The position numbers and the translations under genes are program-made. A DNA stretch of 64,000 nucleotides, taken from contig NZ_CP194902.1 of assembly GCF_051027545.1 (NCBI RefSeq), forward strand, positions 1,612,001-1,676,000, given 5' to 3'. The stretch's first letter is position 1. The number at the start of each line of letters is the position of its first letter. The notes below the pieces were generated by a model. It was not told where the DNA came from. It ran no database searches and saw only the letters and a program-made list of their open reading frames with translations. Below, piece by piece: positions 25,705 through 34,121 of the stretch. Source of the stretch: Methylocaldum sp002005105. GTDB lineage: Bacteria > Pseudomonadota > Gammaproteobacteria > Methylococcales > Methylococcaceae.

Positions 25705-26685
25705 TCAACGGAGGAGATGCCGCACCGCTTCGCGTTCGGCCAACAGCTCGGCTTCGGTTATCTTGAGTTTCTCCCGGCTGAACTCGCCGGTTTCCAAATT
25801 TTGTACGATCCGGTACTGTGCGTCCCCAATTTCGACCGGGTAGGAAAACATGAGGCCCGGTGCGATACCGTAACTGCCGTCGCTGAGGATAGTCATACTG
25901 GTCCAGTCCCCAGTCGGCGTGCCGAACAGCCAATTCCGCATATGGTCTAGCGCTGCGTTGGCGGCGGAAGCGGCACTCGATTTTCCGCGTGTTTGAATCA
26001 CCACCGCGCCGCGGTTCTGTACGGTCGGAATGAACTCCTTTTCGTACCAATCCCATTCGACCCTGTCGAGCGCCGGCTTTCCCTGAACCAGTGCATGATG
26101 CAAGTCCGGGTACTGCGTGGTCGAATGATTGCCCCAGATGATCACTTTCCGAATATCGCTCACCGAGCAACCGCAATGCAGGGCTAACTGGCTTACCGCC
26201 CGATTGTGGTCGAGCCGGGTCATGGCGGAAAAATTTTCCGGCGGAAGATCGGGGGCATTGTGCTGGGTGATCAAGGCATTGGTGTTGGCGGGATTGCCGA
26301 CCACCAGCGTTTTGACGCTGCGTTTGGCGGCGGCATTGAGCGCCCGGCCCTGGATGGCGAAGATGTCCGCATTCACCCTCAAGAGATCCTTGCGCTCCAT
26401 GCCGGGCCCCCGCGGTTTCGCGCCGATCAAGAAGGCGAGATCGGCATTTTCGAACGCCACATAAGGATCATCGGATACGATCACATCGTGGAGTAAGGGC
26501 GGGGCGCAATCGATGAGTTCCATCCTTACGCCGTCCAATCCGACGATGGCCTCCGGAATCTCGAGCAAATGCAATACGATGGGTTGATCGTCGCCCAGCA
26601 AGTCCCCTGCAATCAGCCGAAACAGCAATGCATAACTAATTTGCCCCGCCGCTCCCGTAACGGCGATATGCGCAGGCGTTTTCAT
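25705..26685 (-). CDS. mdh: Malate dehydrogenase
   Basis: The 326-residue NAD-dependent enzyme is of the cytosolic/plant-like MDH type: nucleotide site TGAAGQISYALLFRLIAG near 9-26, GAKPRGPGMERKDLL near 87-101, VGNPANTNALI near 125, RLDHNRAVSQLA near 152 and catalytic His in IWGNHSTTQYPD near 185. It oxidises malate to oxaloacetate in the TCA cycle. I chose the ATG at 26685 (AAAGGG upstream on the minus strand) over the in-frame start nine codons earlier, which lacks conservation. The gene is convergent with argF. Confidence 0.93.
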   Translation of the reverse strand: MKTPAHIAVTGAAGQISYALLFRLIAGDLLGDDQPIVLHLLEIPEAIVGLDGVRMELIDCAPPLLHDVIVSDDPYVAFENADLAFLIGAKPRGPGMERKDLLRVNADIFAIQGRALNAAAKRSVKTLVVGNPANTNALITQHNAPDLPPENFSAMTRLDHNRAVSQLALHCGCSVSDIRKVIIWGNHSTTQYPDLHHALVQGKPALDRVEWDWYEKEFIPTVQNRGAVVIQTRGKSSAASAANAALDHMRNWLFGTPTGDWTSMTILSDGSYGIAPGLMFSYPVEIGDAQYRIVQNLETGEFSREKLKITEAELLAEREAVRHLLR

Positions 26686-26965
26686 GTGAATACCCTTTTT
26701 ATAGTTGAGCATCGAGCCGCGGCACGAAGGCCGATAAGCATCTCCCTGCTTGAAAACCTCTCAGACATTAGACAGGGATACGGCGCGATTCGCCATTCCA
26801 TTCTATCCATCGGCACTGCTCCGAATACCATTATGAGTCGGCAAACATTTTTCCTATCGTGTGCTGGATTTGTGGACGCGGCTACGGTCCCTGCAAAGCC
26901 GAACGGATTGCTCATCCTAACGGAGGAAAGTACCGCCTGGCGCAAAAGCTCGCGTGACGGAACTT

Positions 26966-27172
26966 TCAGCCGACCGTGAAGCCTTTTTCGGTGATTGCCT
27001 GCTTAACCGAGGCCAGGTCGGTTCTTGTTTCGTCGTAATCGATTTCGACCGTGCTGGCCGTGTGGGAAGCCTTGGCTGATGAAACGCCGACACAGGATTT
27101 AACGGCGTCCTGGACCTGATTTTCGCAGCCGCCGCACTTCATGCCCGTTACCTTCAAGACAATTTTAGCCAT
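26966..27172 (-). CDS. Heavy-metal-binding chaperone (HMA domain, CopZ-like)
   Basis: The 68-residue protein is a single HMA ferredoxin-like fold with the metal motif GMKCGGCENQV (CxxC at about 13-16), followed by the helix VQDAVKSCVGVSSAKAS and a second strand pair VEIDYDETRTD. Such proteins carry Cu(I) to a P-type ATPase or buffer it. No copper ATPase is adjacent in the window. The 280 bases between this gene and mdh have no convincing gene. Confidence 0.85.
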   Translation of the reverse strand: MAKIVLKVTGMKCGGCENQVQDAVKSCVGVSSAKASHTASTVEIDYDETRTDLASVKQAITEKGFTVG

Positions 27173-27588
27173 TGGTCATACTCAATCTGTGAAATCTGTG
27201 ATTTTCGACACGGACTCGCGGGCCAGCCGCGATTGTGATCTCGCCAGTGCGACATCGTCTGAACTAAAAGCCGGTGGATTGCGCCGAAGTTCAAACAGGG
27301 CAATGCCGCTTCTGAAGCAGGCTTTGAACTTGATGCCATGTCCGGACGCCCAAGAATTATAAGTCTTGGCGTTGGAGCGAACCAGACATTCAATACCGGC
27401 TCGAACGGCATTTGAAGCAATAGTCCGTTTGACAGCCGATGTCCGATCGCCCGATGATTCGATATCGCTAGACATTATTTATTTGTGACTCCGAACAGCC
27501 AAAAAATTCCGCGTAGTTTTTAAGGGCCGTTAATAATCGCCGACTTTGTCTCGAACGCCCGTCTGATATCGCAGGACCGGATTACAGC
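27173..27588. other. Intergenic 416 bp; one doubtful small frame
   Basis: This lies between the divergent HMA and nicotinate phosphoribosyltransferase genes and should hold both promoters. A minus-strand frame at 27182-27475 (97 residues, ATG just after a T-rich stretch) is open but has no recognised motif and a basic, Ser/Arg-rich composition like an out-of-frame translation. I do not call it a gene. Confidence 0.4.
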
Positions 27589-28929
27589 ATGAAAACACAA
27601 CACGCCGCGCTCCTTACCGATCTTTATCAGCTTACCATGCTGCAGGCCTATCATCGGGAGGGCATGTCCGGCACCGCGACCTTCGAACTGTTCGTACGGA
27701 AGATTCCGCCGAACCGAAATTTTCTGATTGCCGCCGGGCTGGAACAGCTTGTCGAATTCCTGGAAGACTTCGAGTTTTCCGACGAGGAGTGCGAGTGGCT
27801 CGGTACTTTGGATTACTTTACGCCCGAGTTTATCGACCATTTGTCCAAGCTTCGCTTCACCGGGGATGTTTATGCCATCCCGGAAGGAACGGTCTTTTTT
27901 CAGAACGAGCCGATCGTTCGGGTAACGGCGCCGATTGCCGAGGCCCAGATCATCGAGACCCGTTTGATCAATATCGTTCAGCTCCAGACCATGATCGCTT
28001 CGAAAGCGGCTAGATCGGCGCTCGCCGCGCCGGGAAAGCTTTTGGTGGATTTCGGACTGCGCCGCGCCCACGGCGCCGAGGCCGGTCTGATGGCCGCCCG
28101 CGCCGCTTATCTGGCCGGTTTCGACGGCACGTCGAATGTTCTGGCCGGAAAATTATTCGACATTCCGGTTTACGGCACCATGGCCCATTCCTACATCATG
28201 GCGCATGACGACGAGGTCGAAGCATTCGAGCGGTTTGCGGAAAGCTTGCCGGGCAACGTGCTGCTTCTGATCGATACCTACGACACGCTGGAAGCCGCCC
28301 GAAAAGTGGTTGCTTTGGCTCCCAGGCTGGCCGAAAGAAACATCCCCATAAAAGGGGTGCGTTTAGACAGCGGCGATATGGCGGAACTGGCTAAGGGGGT
28401 ACGGTCGATTCTGGATGAGGGCGGGCTCACGGAGTGCAGCATTTTCGCCAGCGGCGATCTGGACGAGCACGAACTCCTGAGGATGCTCGAGGCAGGCGCT
28501 CCTATCGATGGATTCGGAGTCGGAACGCGTTTGACGACATCCCAGGATATGCCGTACTTGAACTGCGCTTACAAGTTGCAGGAATATGCGGGGCGTCCCA
28601 GACGCAAGCGATCGAAAGGCAAGGAGAATTGGCCTGGGCGCAAGCAGGTGTACCGCCGTTACGACGATGAAGGCCACATGCTGCACGATGTGATGGCCGA
28701 GGAAAGCGAGTCTCAGATCGAAGGCGAACCGCTGCTTCGCCAGGTAATGACCAAAGGCAAGCGCGTCGGTGCACAGGAGACGCTCGCTGTCATGCGGGAG
28801 CGGCTACGGGGACAATTGCAGCAATTGCCGCCCGCCCTGAAAGCCATCGAAGAGAGCGCCGTGTACACCGTTCTGATTTCCGGTGGTCTGCAGCGTTTGG
28901 TGGAACGGATGGATAGCGCTGGTCTTTGA
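27589..28929 (+). CDS. pncB: Nicotinate phosphoribosyltransferase
   Basis: The 446-residue protein matches the NAPRTase type II family: LLTDLYQLTMLQAYH near 8-22, ELFVRKIPPNRNFLIAAGLEQ near 37, DFGLRRAHGAEAGLMAARAAYLAGFDGTSN near 153-182, GTMAHSYIMAHDDE near 196 with the catalytic histidine, and GVRLDSGDMAELA near 255. It salvages nicotinate to nicotinate mononucleotide, joining the pathway that ends in the NadE at 9438. The AlkB-like gene begins 6 bases after its stop, so they are probably co-transcribed. Confidence 0.92.
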   Translation: MKTQHAALLTDLYQLTMLQAYHREGMSGTATFELFVRKIPPNRNFLIAAGLEQLVEFLEDFEFSDEECEWLGTLDYFTPEFIDHLSKLRFTGDVYAIPEGTVFFQNEPIVRVTAPIAEAQIIETRLINIVQLQTMIASKAARSALAAPGKLLVDFGLRRAHGAEAGLMAARAAYLAGFDGTSNVLAGKLFDIPVYGTMAHSYIMAHDDEVEAFERFAESLPGNVLLLIDTYDTLEAARKVVALAPRLAERNIPIKGVRLDSGDMAELAKGVRSILDEGGLTECSIFASGDLDEHELLRMLEAGAPIDGFGVGTRLTTSQDMPYLNCAYKLQEYAGRPRRKRSKGKENWPGRKQVYRRYDDEGHMLHDVMAEESESQIEGEPLLRQVMTKGKRVGAQETLAVMRERLRGQLQQLPPALKAIEESAVYTVLISGGLQRLVERMDSAGL

Positions 28930-28935
28930 ACGGGG

Positions 28936-29556
28936 TTGTTCGGTTTGCGTCAGCCAGGCTCACCGGCCCAATGGCCCACGGTTAATCTCGCGCCTCGGGA
29001 CGGCGAATTGTATTTCGTCGAAGATTTCGTTTCTCGCCCGGAAGCGGATGCGCTTCATATCCTTTTGCGGCGGGATTTGGCTTGGCAGGAAGAAGACATC
29101 ACGGTTTTCGGCAGGCGGGTGAGGGTACCGCGGTTGGTGTGCTGGTACGGGGACGCGGGCGCGGCTTACCGCTACTCCGGCGTGAGCCATGAACCGCTGC
29201 CTTGGAACGAAACCTTGTCGATGCTGAAGGACCGCGTTGAAAGGTTTTGCGGGCGGCGGTTCAACAGCGTGCTCGGCAATCTCTATCGAGACGGCCGGGA
29301 CTCGATGGGCTGGCATGCCGACAAGGAGAAAGAGCTCGGATCGAACCCGTTCATCGCCTCTTTGAGTTTTGGCGCCGAACGGCTGTTCAGGCTTCGCCAC
29401 AACAAGACCGGAGAAACCTTGGAAATCGTCTTGACCCACGGCAGTCTGCTGCTCATGGGCGGGCGTTTGCAGCATGGGTGGCGACATTCCGTGCCGAAAG
29501 CGCGGGAGCCTAAGACCGAACGCATTAATTTGACTTTCAGAACCATTTTTTCCTGA
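28936..29556 (+). CDS. AlkB-like 2-oxoglutarate/Fe(II) dioxygenase
   Basis: The 206-residue protein has the AlkB homologue pattern: FVEDFVSRPEADAL near 29, PRLVCWYGD near 73, FNSVLGNLYRDGRDSMGWHADKEKELG (Fe ligands His and Asp in WHAD, near 130), ASLSFGAERLFRLRH near 150, HGSLLLMGG near 175, then QHGWRHSVPKA with the second His and PKTERINLTFR supplying the 2OG-binding arginine. It repairs alkylated bases by oxidative demethylation. The TTG start at 28936 is the only in-frame option ahead of the domain. A small zinc-ribbon gene follows 17 bases later. Confidence 0.88.
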   Translation: MFGLRQPGSPAQWPTVNLAPRDGELYFVEDFVSRPEADALHILLRRDLAWQEEDITVFGRRVRVPRLVCWYGDAGAAYRYSGVSHEPLPWNETLSMLKDRVERFCGRRFNSVLGNLYRDGRDSMGWHADKEKELGSNPFIASLSFGAERLFRLRHNKTGETLEIVLTHGSLLLMGGRLQHGWRHSVPKAREPKTERINLTFRTIFS

Positions 29557-29573
29557 GTTGAGGAGTTCGATCC

Positions 29574-29759
29574 ATGGGCGATGTCGTTAATTTCCGGCGG
29601 CCGAAGGCCTCGGAAAAGCACGCCGGCAAGACATTGTGCCGGAGCGGTTTTCACAAATGGATAGTGGTGCGGGAAAAGCCCTTTGACGTCAAGCAGGGCA
29701 AGCTGATTACCGTTTATCGGTGCGAACGCTGCGGCACCACGAAGAACGAGTTACGCTGA
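29574..29759 (+). CDS. Small zinc-ribbon-like conserved hypothetical
   Basis: The 61-residue basic protein contains a Cys followed by SGFHKWIVV (near 23) and a C-terminal YRCERCGTTKNELR, which looks like the second half of a zinc ribbon. It is preceded by GAGGAG and is the third gene after pncB and the AlkB-like gene, reading in the same direction. The function is unknown. The short length and clear ribosome-binding site make it likely real. Confidence 0.68.
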   Translation: MGDVVNFRRPKASEKHAGKTLCRSGFHKWIVVREKPFDVKQGKLITVYRCERCGTTKNELR

Positions 29760-29809
29760 TCAAGCCAAGTTTAGGGCTACGTCGAGTTTCTCCGTCGTCT
29801 CAAGCCATA

Positions 29810-31099
29810 TTAGCCGAAATCGATCGGCGAAACCAACAACTTGTCCACTCGATTCTTGTCCATGTCGACCACTTCGAAACGAAGGTGATTCCATTCGAAA
29901 TGATCGGCCGCGCGCGGAACGTGACCGAGCTGCAGCATGACGAAGCCGCCTATCGTATGGAAATTGCCCGTGGCCTCGTCGGGTAGTTCCTCCAAGTCGA
30001 AGATCTGCTTGAATTTCGCGGTGCTCAGCATTCCGTCCAAAAGCCAGGAACCGTCGTTTCGCTGAATGGCTTCCGGTTCTTCTTCCCCTTCAGCCATAGG
30101 AATGTCGCCCACGATGGCTTCCATCACATCCTTGAGCGTGACCAGTCCGGCGACTTCGCCGTATTCGTCCACGACTAAAGCCATGGGCGTTTTCGAGCGC
30201 TTGAACTCCTCCAACAGTTGCATGGGATTGAGGGATTTCGGCACGTAGCGTGGCGTTTTGATCAGTCGGCCCAGGTCGATGGAATCGCCGAGGAGGGCTT
30301 TGGTCAGCAGATCCTTGGCCTGGACGAATCCTATGACGTTGTCGAGCCCGTCTTTGCAGACGGGGATTCTCGAATAGGGGCTGTCGATGATCTTTCGGCG
30401 GTTTTCCTCGAATGAATCCTTGATGTCCAGGTAATAGATATCCATCCGAGGCGTCATGATCGCCCCGACGCGAAGCACATCCAGGCGCAGGACGTTCGAA
30501 ACCATCTCCTGTTCGGATTTATCGAACACGCCGGCTGCGGTGCCCTGATCGATCATGATCCTGATTTCCTTTTCGGTGATCAGCGGCTCCTCGGGCTGTC
30601 GCGCTCTAAACAGCCGCAGAATGAAGTCGGTCGATAGGCTCAGAATCTTGACCAGAGGATACGCCACCAGCGAAATGAAATTCATCGGCCGGGCGATAAC
30701 CATGGCGATTTTCTCCGGCTTTTGCAGCGCTAGCCGCTTCGGAACCAGCTCGCCGATGATCAGAGAAAAGTAAGTAATCCCGATGACCACCACGGCCAGC
30801 GATAGACCGCGGCTGTAAGGCGCAATTTCCGGAAACTGTTCGAGATATTCGGCTAGTTCGCCGGAAATGGCGGCTTCACCGAAAGCGCCCATGAGAATCC
30901 CGATCAAGGTGATGCCGACCTGAATCGTGGAAAGGAAATGAGAAGGTTCGTTGGCTAACTGGAGGGCGGCTTTAGCGCCGAAATGGCCTTCTTGGGCGGA
31001 CTGTTGCAGGCGGATTTTCCGGGCGGAGACTATGGCCATTTCCGACATGGCGAATACGCCATTCAACAGAAAAAGAAAGACCAATATGAGAATTTCCAT
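29810..31099 (-). CDS. CNNM/CorC-type membrane protein with CBS pair
   Basis: The 429-residue protein begins with a DUF21/CNNM transmembrane domain of about four helices (MEILILVFLFLLNGVFAMSEMA, IGVTYFSLIIGELVPKRLALQ-like near 135). It continues with two CBS domains (VGAIMTPRMDIYYLD near 210 and TPMALVVDEYGEVAGLVTLKD near 290) and ends in a CorC_HlyC domain. Such proteins are proposed Mg2+/Co2+ exporters or sensors; the older name is hemolysin-like. The ATG at 31099 begins the first membrane helix; the longer frame adds 20 non-conserved residues. The IS element lies 200 bases upstream. Confidence 0.88.
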   Translation of the reverse strand: MEILILVFLFLLNGVFAMSEMAIVSARKIRLQQSAQEGHFGAKAALQLANEPSHFLSTIQVGITLIGILMGAFGEAAISGELAEYLEQFPEIAPYSRGLSLAVVVIGITYFSLIIGELVPKRLALQKPEKIAMVIARPMNFISLVAYPLVKILSLSTDFILRLFRARQPEEPLITEKEIRIMIDQGTAAGVFDKSEQEMVSNVLRLDVLRVGAIMTPRMDIYYLDIKDSFEENRRKIIDSPYSRIPVCKDGLDNVIGFVQAKDLLTKALLGDSIDLGRLIKTPRYVPKSLNPMQLLEEFKRSKTPMALVVDEYGEVAGLVTLKDVMEAIVGDIPMAEGEEEPEAIQRNDGSWLLDGMLSTAKFKQIFDLEELPDEATGNFHTIGGFVMLQLGHVPRAADHFEWNHLRFEVVDMDKNRVDKLLVSPIDFG

Positions 31100-31302
31100 C
31101 AAAAGATAGCGGTTGTTTATCCGGTAAGCTAGAGTAGCGAATAAGAAAGGGCGATGCAAAAATGGTGTTTTGAAGCGCCGACAGTTGAAGAAGGGGAAAA
31201 GAAAACCGAAGGGGACATCTTACGAACCCCACGCCATGTTGCCGATACGGCTTTCTCTTGCAACACTTTGACATGGGTTGTTGTCGAATGTTGCACGACT
31301 TA

Positions 31303-32213
31303 GAGCCTATCCCAGTAGGAACAAAAGCGTGATGAGCGACCTCTAATGCCGAAATTTCGAGTCAAGAGGGGCTCTTATGGGACTGGTGACGAAAGATGAT
31401 GGCTGGCGCATTCCGGATGAGCTGTGGGAACGGATGGAACCGCTCTTGCCGCCGCGTAAACCGCATCCGCTCGGGTGCCATAACCCGCGGGTGCCGGACC
31501 GACAGGCGATGAATGCGATCTTGTTTGTGCTCCGGACCGGGTGTCAGTGGAATGCGCTGAACGCCACCGGGATTTGCTCCAGCAGTTCGGCCCATCGCCG
31601 CTTTGTCGAGTGGACCGAAGCCGGGGTGTTCCAGGCGTTCTGGCGCGAAGGACTGCTGACTTATGATGCGTTGAAGGGCTTGGACTGGTCGTGGTTGGCC
31701 ATGGATGGGGCCATGACGAAAGCGCCGTTGGCGGGTTCAAAAAAACGGGACCGAATCCGACCGACCGGGGCAAACAAGGTGCGAAGCGAAGCCTGTTAAC
31801 CGATGGCGCGGGCCTGCCGCTGAGTGTGGTGATTGCCGGCGCCAATCGGCACGACCTGAAGCTGGCGCGGTCCACCTTGGCGGCCATCGGCGTCCCGCGC
31901 CCTGTACCCACGCCGGAGCAGCCGCAAGGCTTGTGCCTGGACAAAGGCTATGACTATGACGAGGTGAGGGACTTGGCCAAGGCCTTTCAGTTTACCGCTC
32001 ACATTCGAGCGCGCGGTGAGGAGGCCGAAGCGATCAAGAAGGAAGCCGGTTTCAAGGCGCGGCGCTGGGTGGTCGAACGGACCCACAGCTGGCTCAACCG
32101 ATTCCGCCGGATTTTGATCCGCTGGGAAAAACGAACCGACACCTATCTTGCCATGCTGCACTTGGCCTGCGGCATCATTACTTGGCGGGCAACGGGTCTA
32201 CTGGGATAGGCTC
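31303..32213 (+). mobile_element. IS5-family insertion sequence, 911 bp, complete
   Basis: The terminal inverted repeats are perfect: GAGCCTATCCCAGTAG at 31303-31318 and its complement at 32198-32213. The flanks read TTA on both sides (31300-31302 and 32214-32216), giving a 3-bp target duplication, as in the IS427-like part of IS5. A single transposase is encoded in two overlapping frames. Intact ends, intact frames and clear duplication point to a recent insertion between the CNNM gene and hsp20. Confidence 0.93.
31377..32209 (+). CDS. IS5-family transposase, OrfA/OrfB joined by -1 frameshift
   Basis: OrfA (31377-31799, 140 residues) carries the DUF4096-type start IPDELWERMEPLLPP and the first catalytic Asp in LAMDGAMTKAP. 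OrfB lies in the -1 frame (to 32209) and supplies GGFKKTGPNPTDRGKQGAKRS, the second Asp near LDKGYDYDE and the final Glu in VVERTHSWLNRFRR. The frames meet at a run of seven A (31739-31745), an ordinary slippery site for programmed -1 frameshifting. Fused product: about 277 residues with an intact DDE triad. It is probably active rather than broken. Confidence 0.88.
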
Positions 32214-32355
32214 TTATGGAAGGCAGCAGCTCGTCGCAAAGCCGTTGAAAAATGTCGTTAACGGTCTTATTTCAGAAACCGGCATGTCCGGCTTTGTTCT
32301 CTCCAGCGTGCCTGATATGTGAATCCAAGTTTGCGTTTATAAAGGAGGAAATGCC

Positions 32356-32862
32356 ATGACCGACAAGCGAGAGAGTCAGACCAAAAAGTCCACCGGCAAA
32401 GAAGTGACGCAGCCGCAAGCGGGGCAATTCCTAAGCCCCTTGGACGAGCTCGAGCAATGGTTCGACGAGGTGCGGCGCAACTGGATGCAACCGTTCTTTT
32501 TTGGACGGGGCTGGCCGGAAAGAGAGTCCGTCTTCGGCGGGCGCGTGCCTAGAGTGGATGTGATCGACCGCGAACCGGAGTTGCTGGTCCGTGCGGAGTT
32601 GCCGGGGGTCAGCAAGGAAAACCTCGATGTCTCGCTGCAGGACAATACACTCAGCATTCGAGCCACGACCCGACGCGAGGAAGAGGAGGAAAAAGGCCAG
32701 TTCTACCGGCGCGAGCTGAGTCGGGGCGAATTTCAGCGGACCATCCGCCTGCCTTGCCCGGTGGAAGGGGATAAGGTCAAGGCGAATTTCAAAGATGGCG
32801 TGCTCGAGTTGACCATTCCCAAGGTGGCCACCTCCAAGCGTAAAAGCATTAAAGTCGAATAA
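32356..32862 (+). CDS. Small heat-shock protein, Hsp20/alpha-crystallin family
   Basis: The 168-residue chaperone has an N-terminal arm with DELEQWFDEVRRNWMQPFFFG, an alpha-crystallin domain (about 58-155: PRVDVIDREPELLVRAELPGV, FKDGVLELTIPK) and a short IKVE tail. It holds unfolded proteins in an ATP-independent way. AAGGAGG lies before the ATG. A clear terminator follows the stop. The IS element ends about 140 bases upstream and may have changed its promoter region. No CIRCE or sigma-32 box was evident. Confidence 0.92.
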   Translation: MTDKRESQTKKSTGKEVTQPQAGQFLSPLDELEQWFDEVRRNWMQPFFFGRGWPERESVFGGRVPRVDVIDREPELLVRAELPGVSKENLDVSLQDNTLSIRATTRREEEEEKGQFYRRELSRGEFQRTIRLPCPVEGDKVKANFKDGVLELTIPKVATSKRKSIKVE

Positions 32863-32871
32863 CCCATGAGG

Positions 32872-32901
32872 GGCCGTGGGACATGCCCCACGGCCTTTTT
32901 T
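32872..32901 (+). terminator. Rho-independent terminator of hsp20
   Basis: GGCCGTGGG (32872-32880) pairs with CCCACGGCC (32887-32895) over a 6-base loop, followed by six T. It begins 9 bases after the hsp20 stop. Confidence 0.93.
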
Positions 32902-32920
32902 ATGGGCTGGACCAGCGCTG

Positions 32921-33586
32921 ATGCGATCACCGTTTTCACCTCTCTACTTTTTGTTCTTTTTGGGCTTGCTGCTGTGGATTATCTTCAGTATCAAGCTGGG
33001 GCTGATTACCCTAACTTTCCAGAAACTCGGTTTGAATCCGGAATCGGCGCTGACGCTGTTGATTACCTCCTTGCTCGGCAGCGCCATCAATCTGCCTTTG
33101 TTTACGCTGCGGGTATCCGCCGCGCCACCGCCGATTGAAAGAATAGGATACGGCTTGCTGCGCCGGCCGCCGGTGCCTTTTACCGGCCGCACTCAAGTCG
33201 CGGTAAACGTGGGCGGCTGTTTGGTGCCGGTGCTGTTCTCGCTGTACCTGGTCAACAGCTACAGTGTTCCGCCTTTGCAAATTATTGCGGCTACGGCTTT
33301 TGTCGCTTCGGTCAGCTACTTCATGAGCCGGCCCATTCCGGGCGTCGGCATCGGCATGCCGGTCTTGGTCGCTCCGCTCGCGGCGGCTCTGGCCGCCATT
33401 TTCCTGGGAGAGGAATATCGGGCTCCTCTCGCCTATATCTCGGGATCGTTGGGGGTCTTGATCGGTGCCGATCTCTTGCGCCTGAAGGATATTCGCCGAA
33501 TGGCGGCTCCGATTGCATCCATCGGAGGCGCCGGCACTTTCGACGGCATTTTCATAACCGGCCTGGTGGCAGTGCTCTTGAGCTGA
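32921..33586 (+). CDS. DUF1614 membrane protein
   Basis: The 221-residue protein has about six hydrophobic segments. The first is YFLFFLGLLLWIIFSI; then comes a conserved SLLGSAINLPLFTL (near 50), NVGGCLVPVLFSLYL, PGVGIGMPVLVAPLAAAL, and ASIGGAGTFDGIFITGLVAVLL at the end. This is the DUF1614 family, of unknown function, often found beside CDP-archaeol synthase-like proteins as here. I chose the ATG at 32921 because the in-frame GTG at 32876 lies inside the hsp20 terminator hairpin. Confidence 0.78.
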   Translation: MRSPFSPLYFLFFLGLLLWIIFSIKLGLITLTFQKLGLNPESALTLLITSLLGSAINLPLFTLRVSAAPPPIERIGYGLLRRPPVPFTGRTQVAVNVGGCLVPVLFSLYLVNSYSVPPLQIIAATAFVASVSYFMSRPIPGVGIGMPVLVAPLAAALAAIFLGEEYRAPLAYISGSLGVLIGADLLRLKDIRRMAAPIASIGGAGTFDGIFITGLVAVLLS

Positions 33587-33641
33587 AGCGGCGACATTCT
33601 CGAATTGCGGTACCGGTTTTGGGCGGCCGATTACGGTGACA

Positions 33642-34121
33642 ATGCTGACTCTTAAACTTCTATTCCTGCTAATGGCCGCTAACGGCGTTCCCATACTGAT
33701 CAACAAGGGACTGGGCGAGCGTTTGGCATGGCCTATAGACGGCGGCGCGCATTTCGTCGACCGGCGGCCGCTGTTTGGCTCGTCCAAGACCTGGAGAGGG
33801 TTCATTGCTGCGATTCCGGTTACCGGACTGGCCGCCGCGGGGGTAGGATTTCCCTTCGAGCTGGGTCTTTGCATCGGCGCCACGGCGATGCTGGGCGATC
33901 TCTTTTCCAGCTTCATCAAGAGGCGTCTTGGTGTTCCGGCCAGTGGCATGGCATTAGGACTGGATCAAATTCCGGAGTCTTTGTTCCCTTTACTTGCAGT
34001 GCGTGTCGAGCTGGGTTTGGAGCTTATCCATGTGGCCGGTCTCGTCGCCGGCTTTACATTCCTGGAACTCGTGGTCTCGCGTATCCTTTTCCAGCTCCGG
34101 ATACGCGAGCAGCCCTACTAG
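33642..34121 (+). CDS. CDP-archaeol synthase-like (CarS/DUF46) membrane protein
   Basis: The 159-residue protein has four to five membrane helices and the family signature FGSSKTWRGFIAAI (near 45-58) followed by GDLFSSFIKRRLG (near 87-99), with the Lys/Arg and Asp residues of the CDP-alcohol site. Archaeal CarS makes CDP-archaeol. The bacterial members are widespread and their substrate is not established; an ordinary CdsA-type role on a bacterial lipid is plausible. It follows the DUF1614 gene by 55 bases. The stop overlaps the convergent phosphoesterase by 4 bases. Confidence 0.78.
   Translation: MLTLKLLFLLMAANGVPILINKGLGERLAWPIDGGAHFVDRRPLFGSSKTWRGFIAAIPVTGLAAAGVGFPFELGLCIGATAMLGDLFSSFIKRRLGVPASGMALGLDQIPESLFPLLAVRVELGLELIHVAGLVAGFTFLELVVSRILFQLRIREQPY

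Noticed and set aside
26569..26979. 136-residue plus-strand frame between mdh and the HMA gene
   Set aside because: It starts inside mdh and has no motif; composition looks non-coding.
31377..31799. Transposase as a broken pseudogene
   Set aside because: The frame change sits exactly on seven A, both halves are intact and the ends are perfect, which fits programmed frameshifting better than decay.
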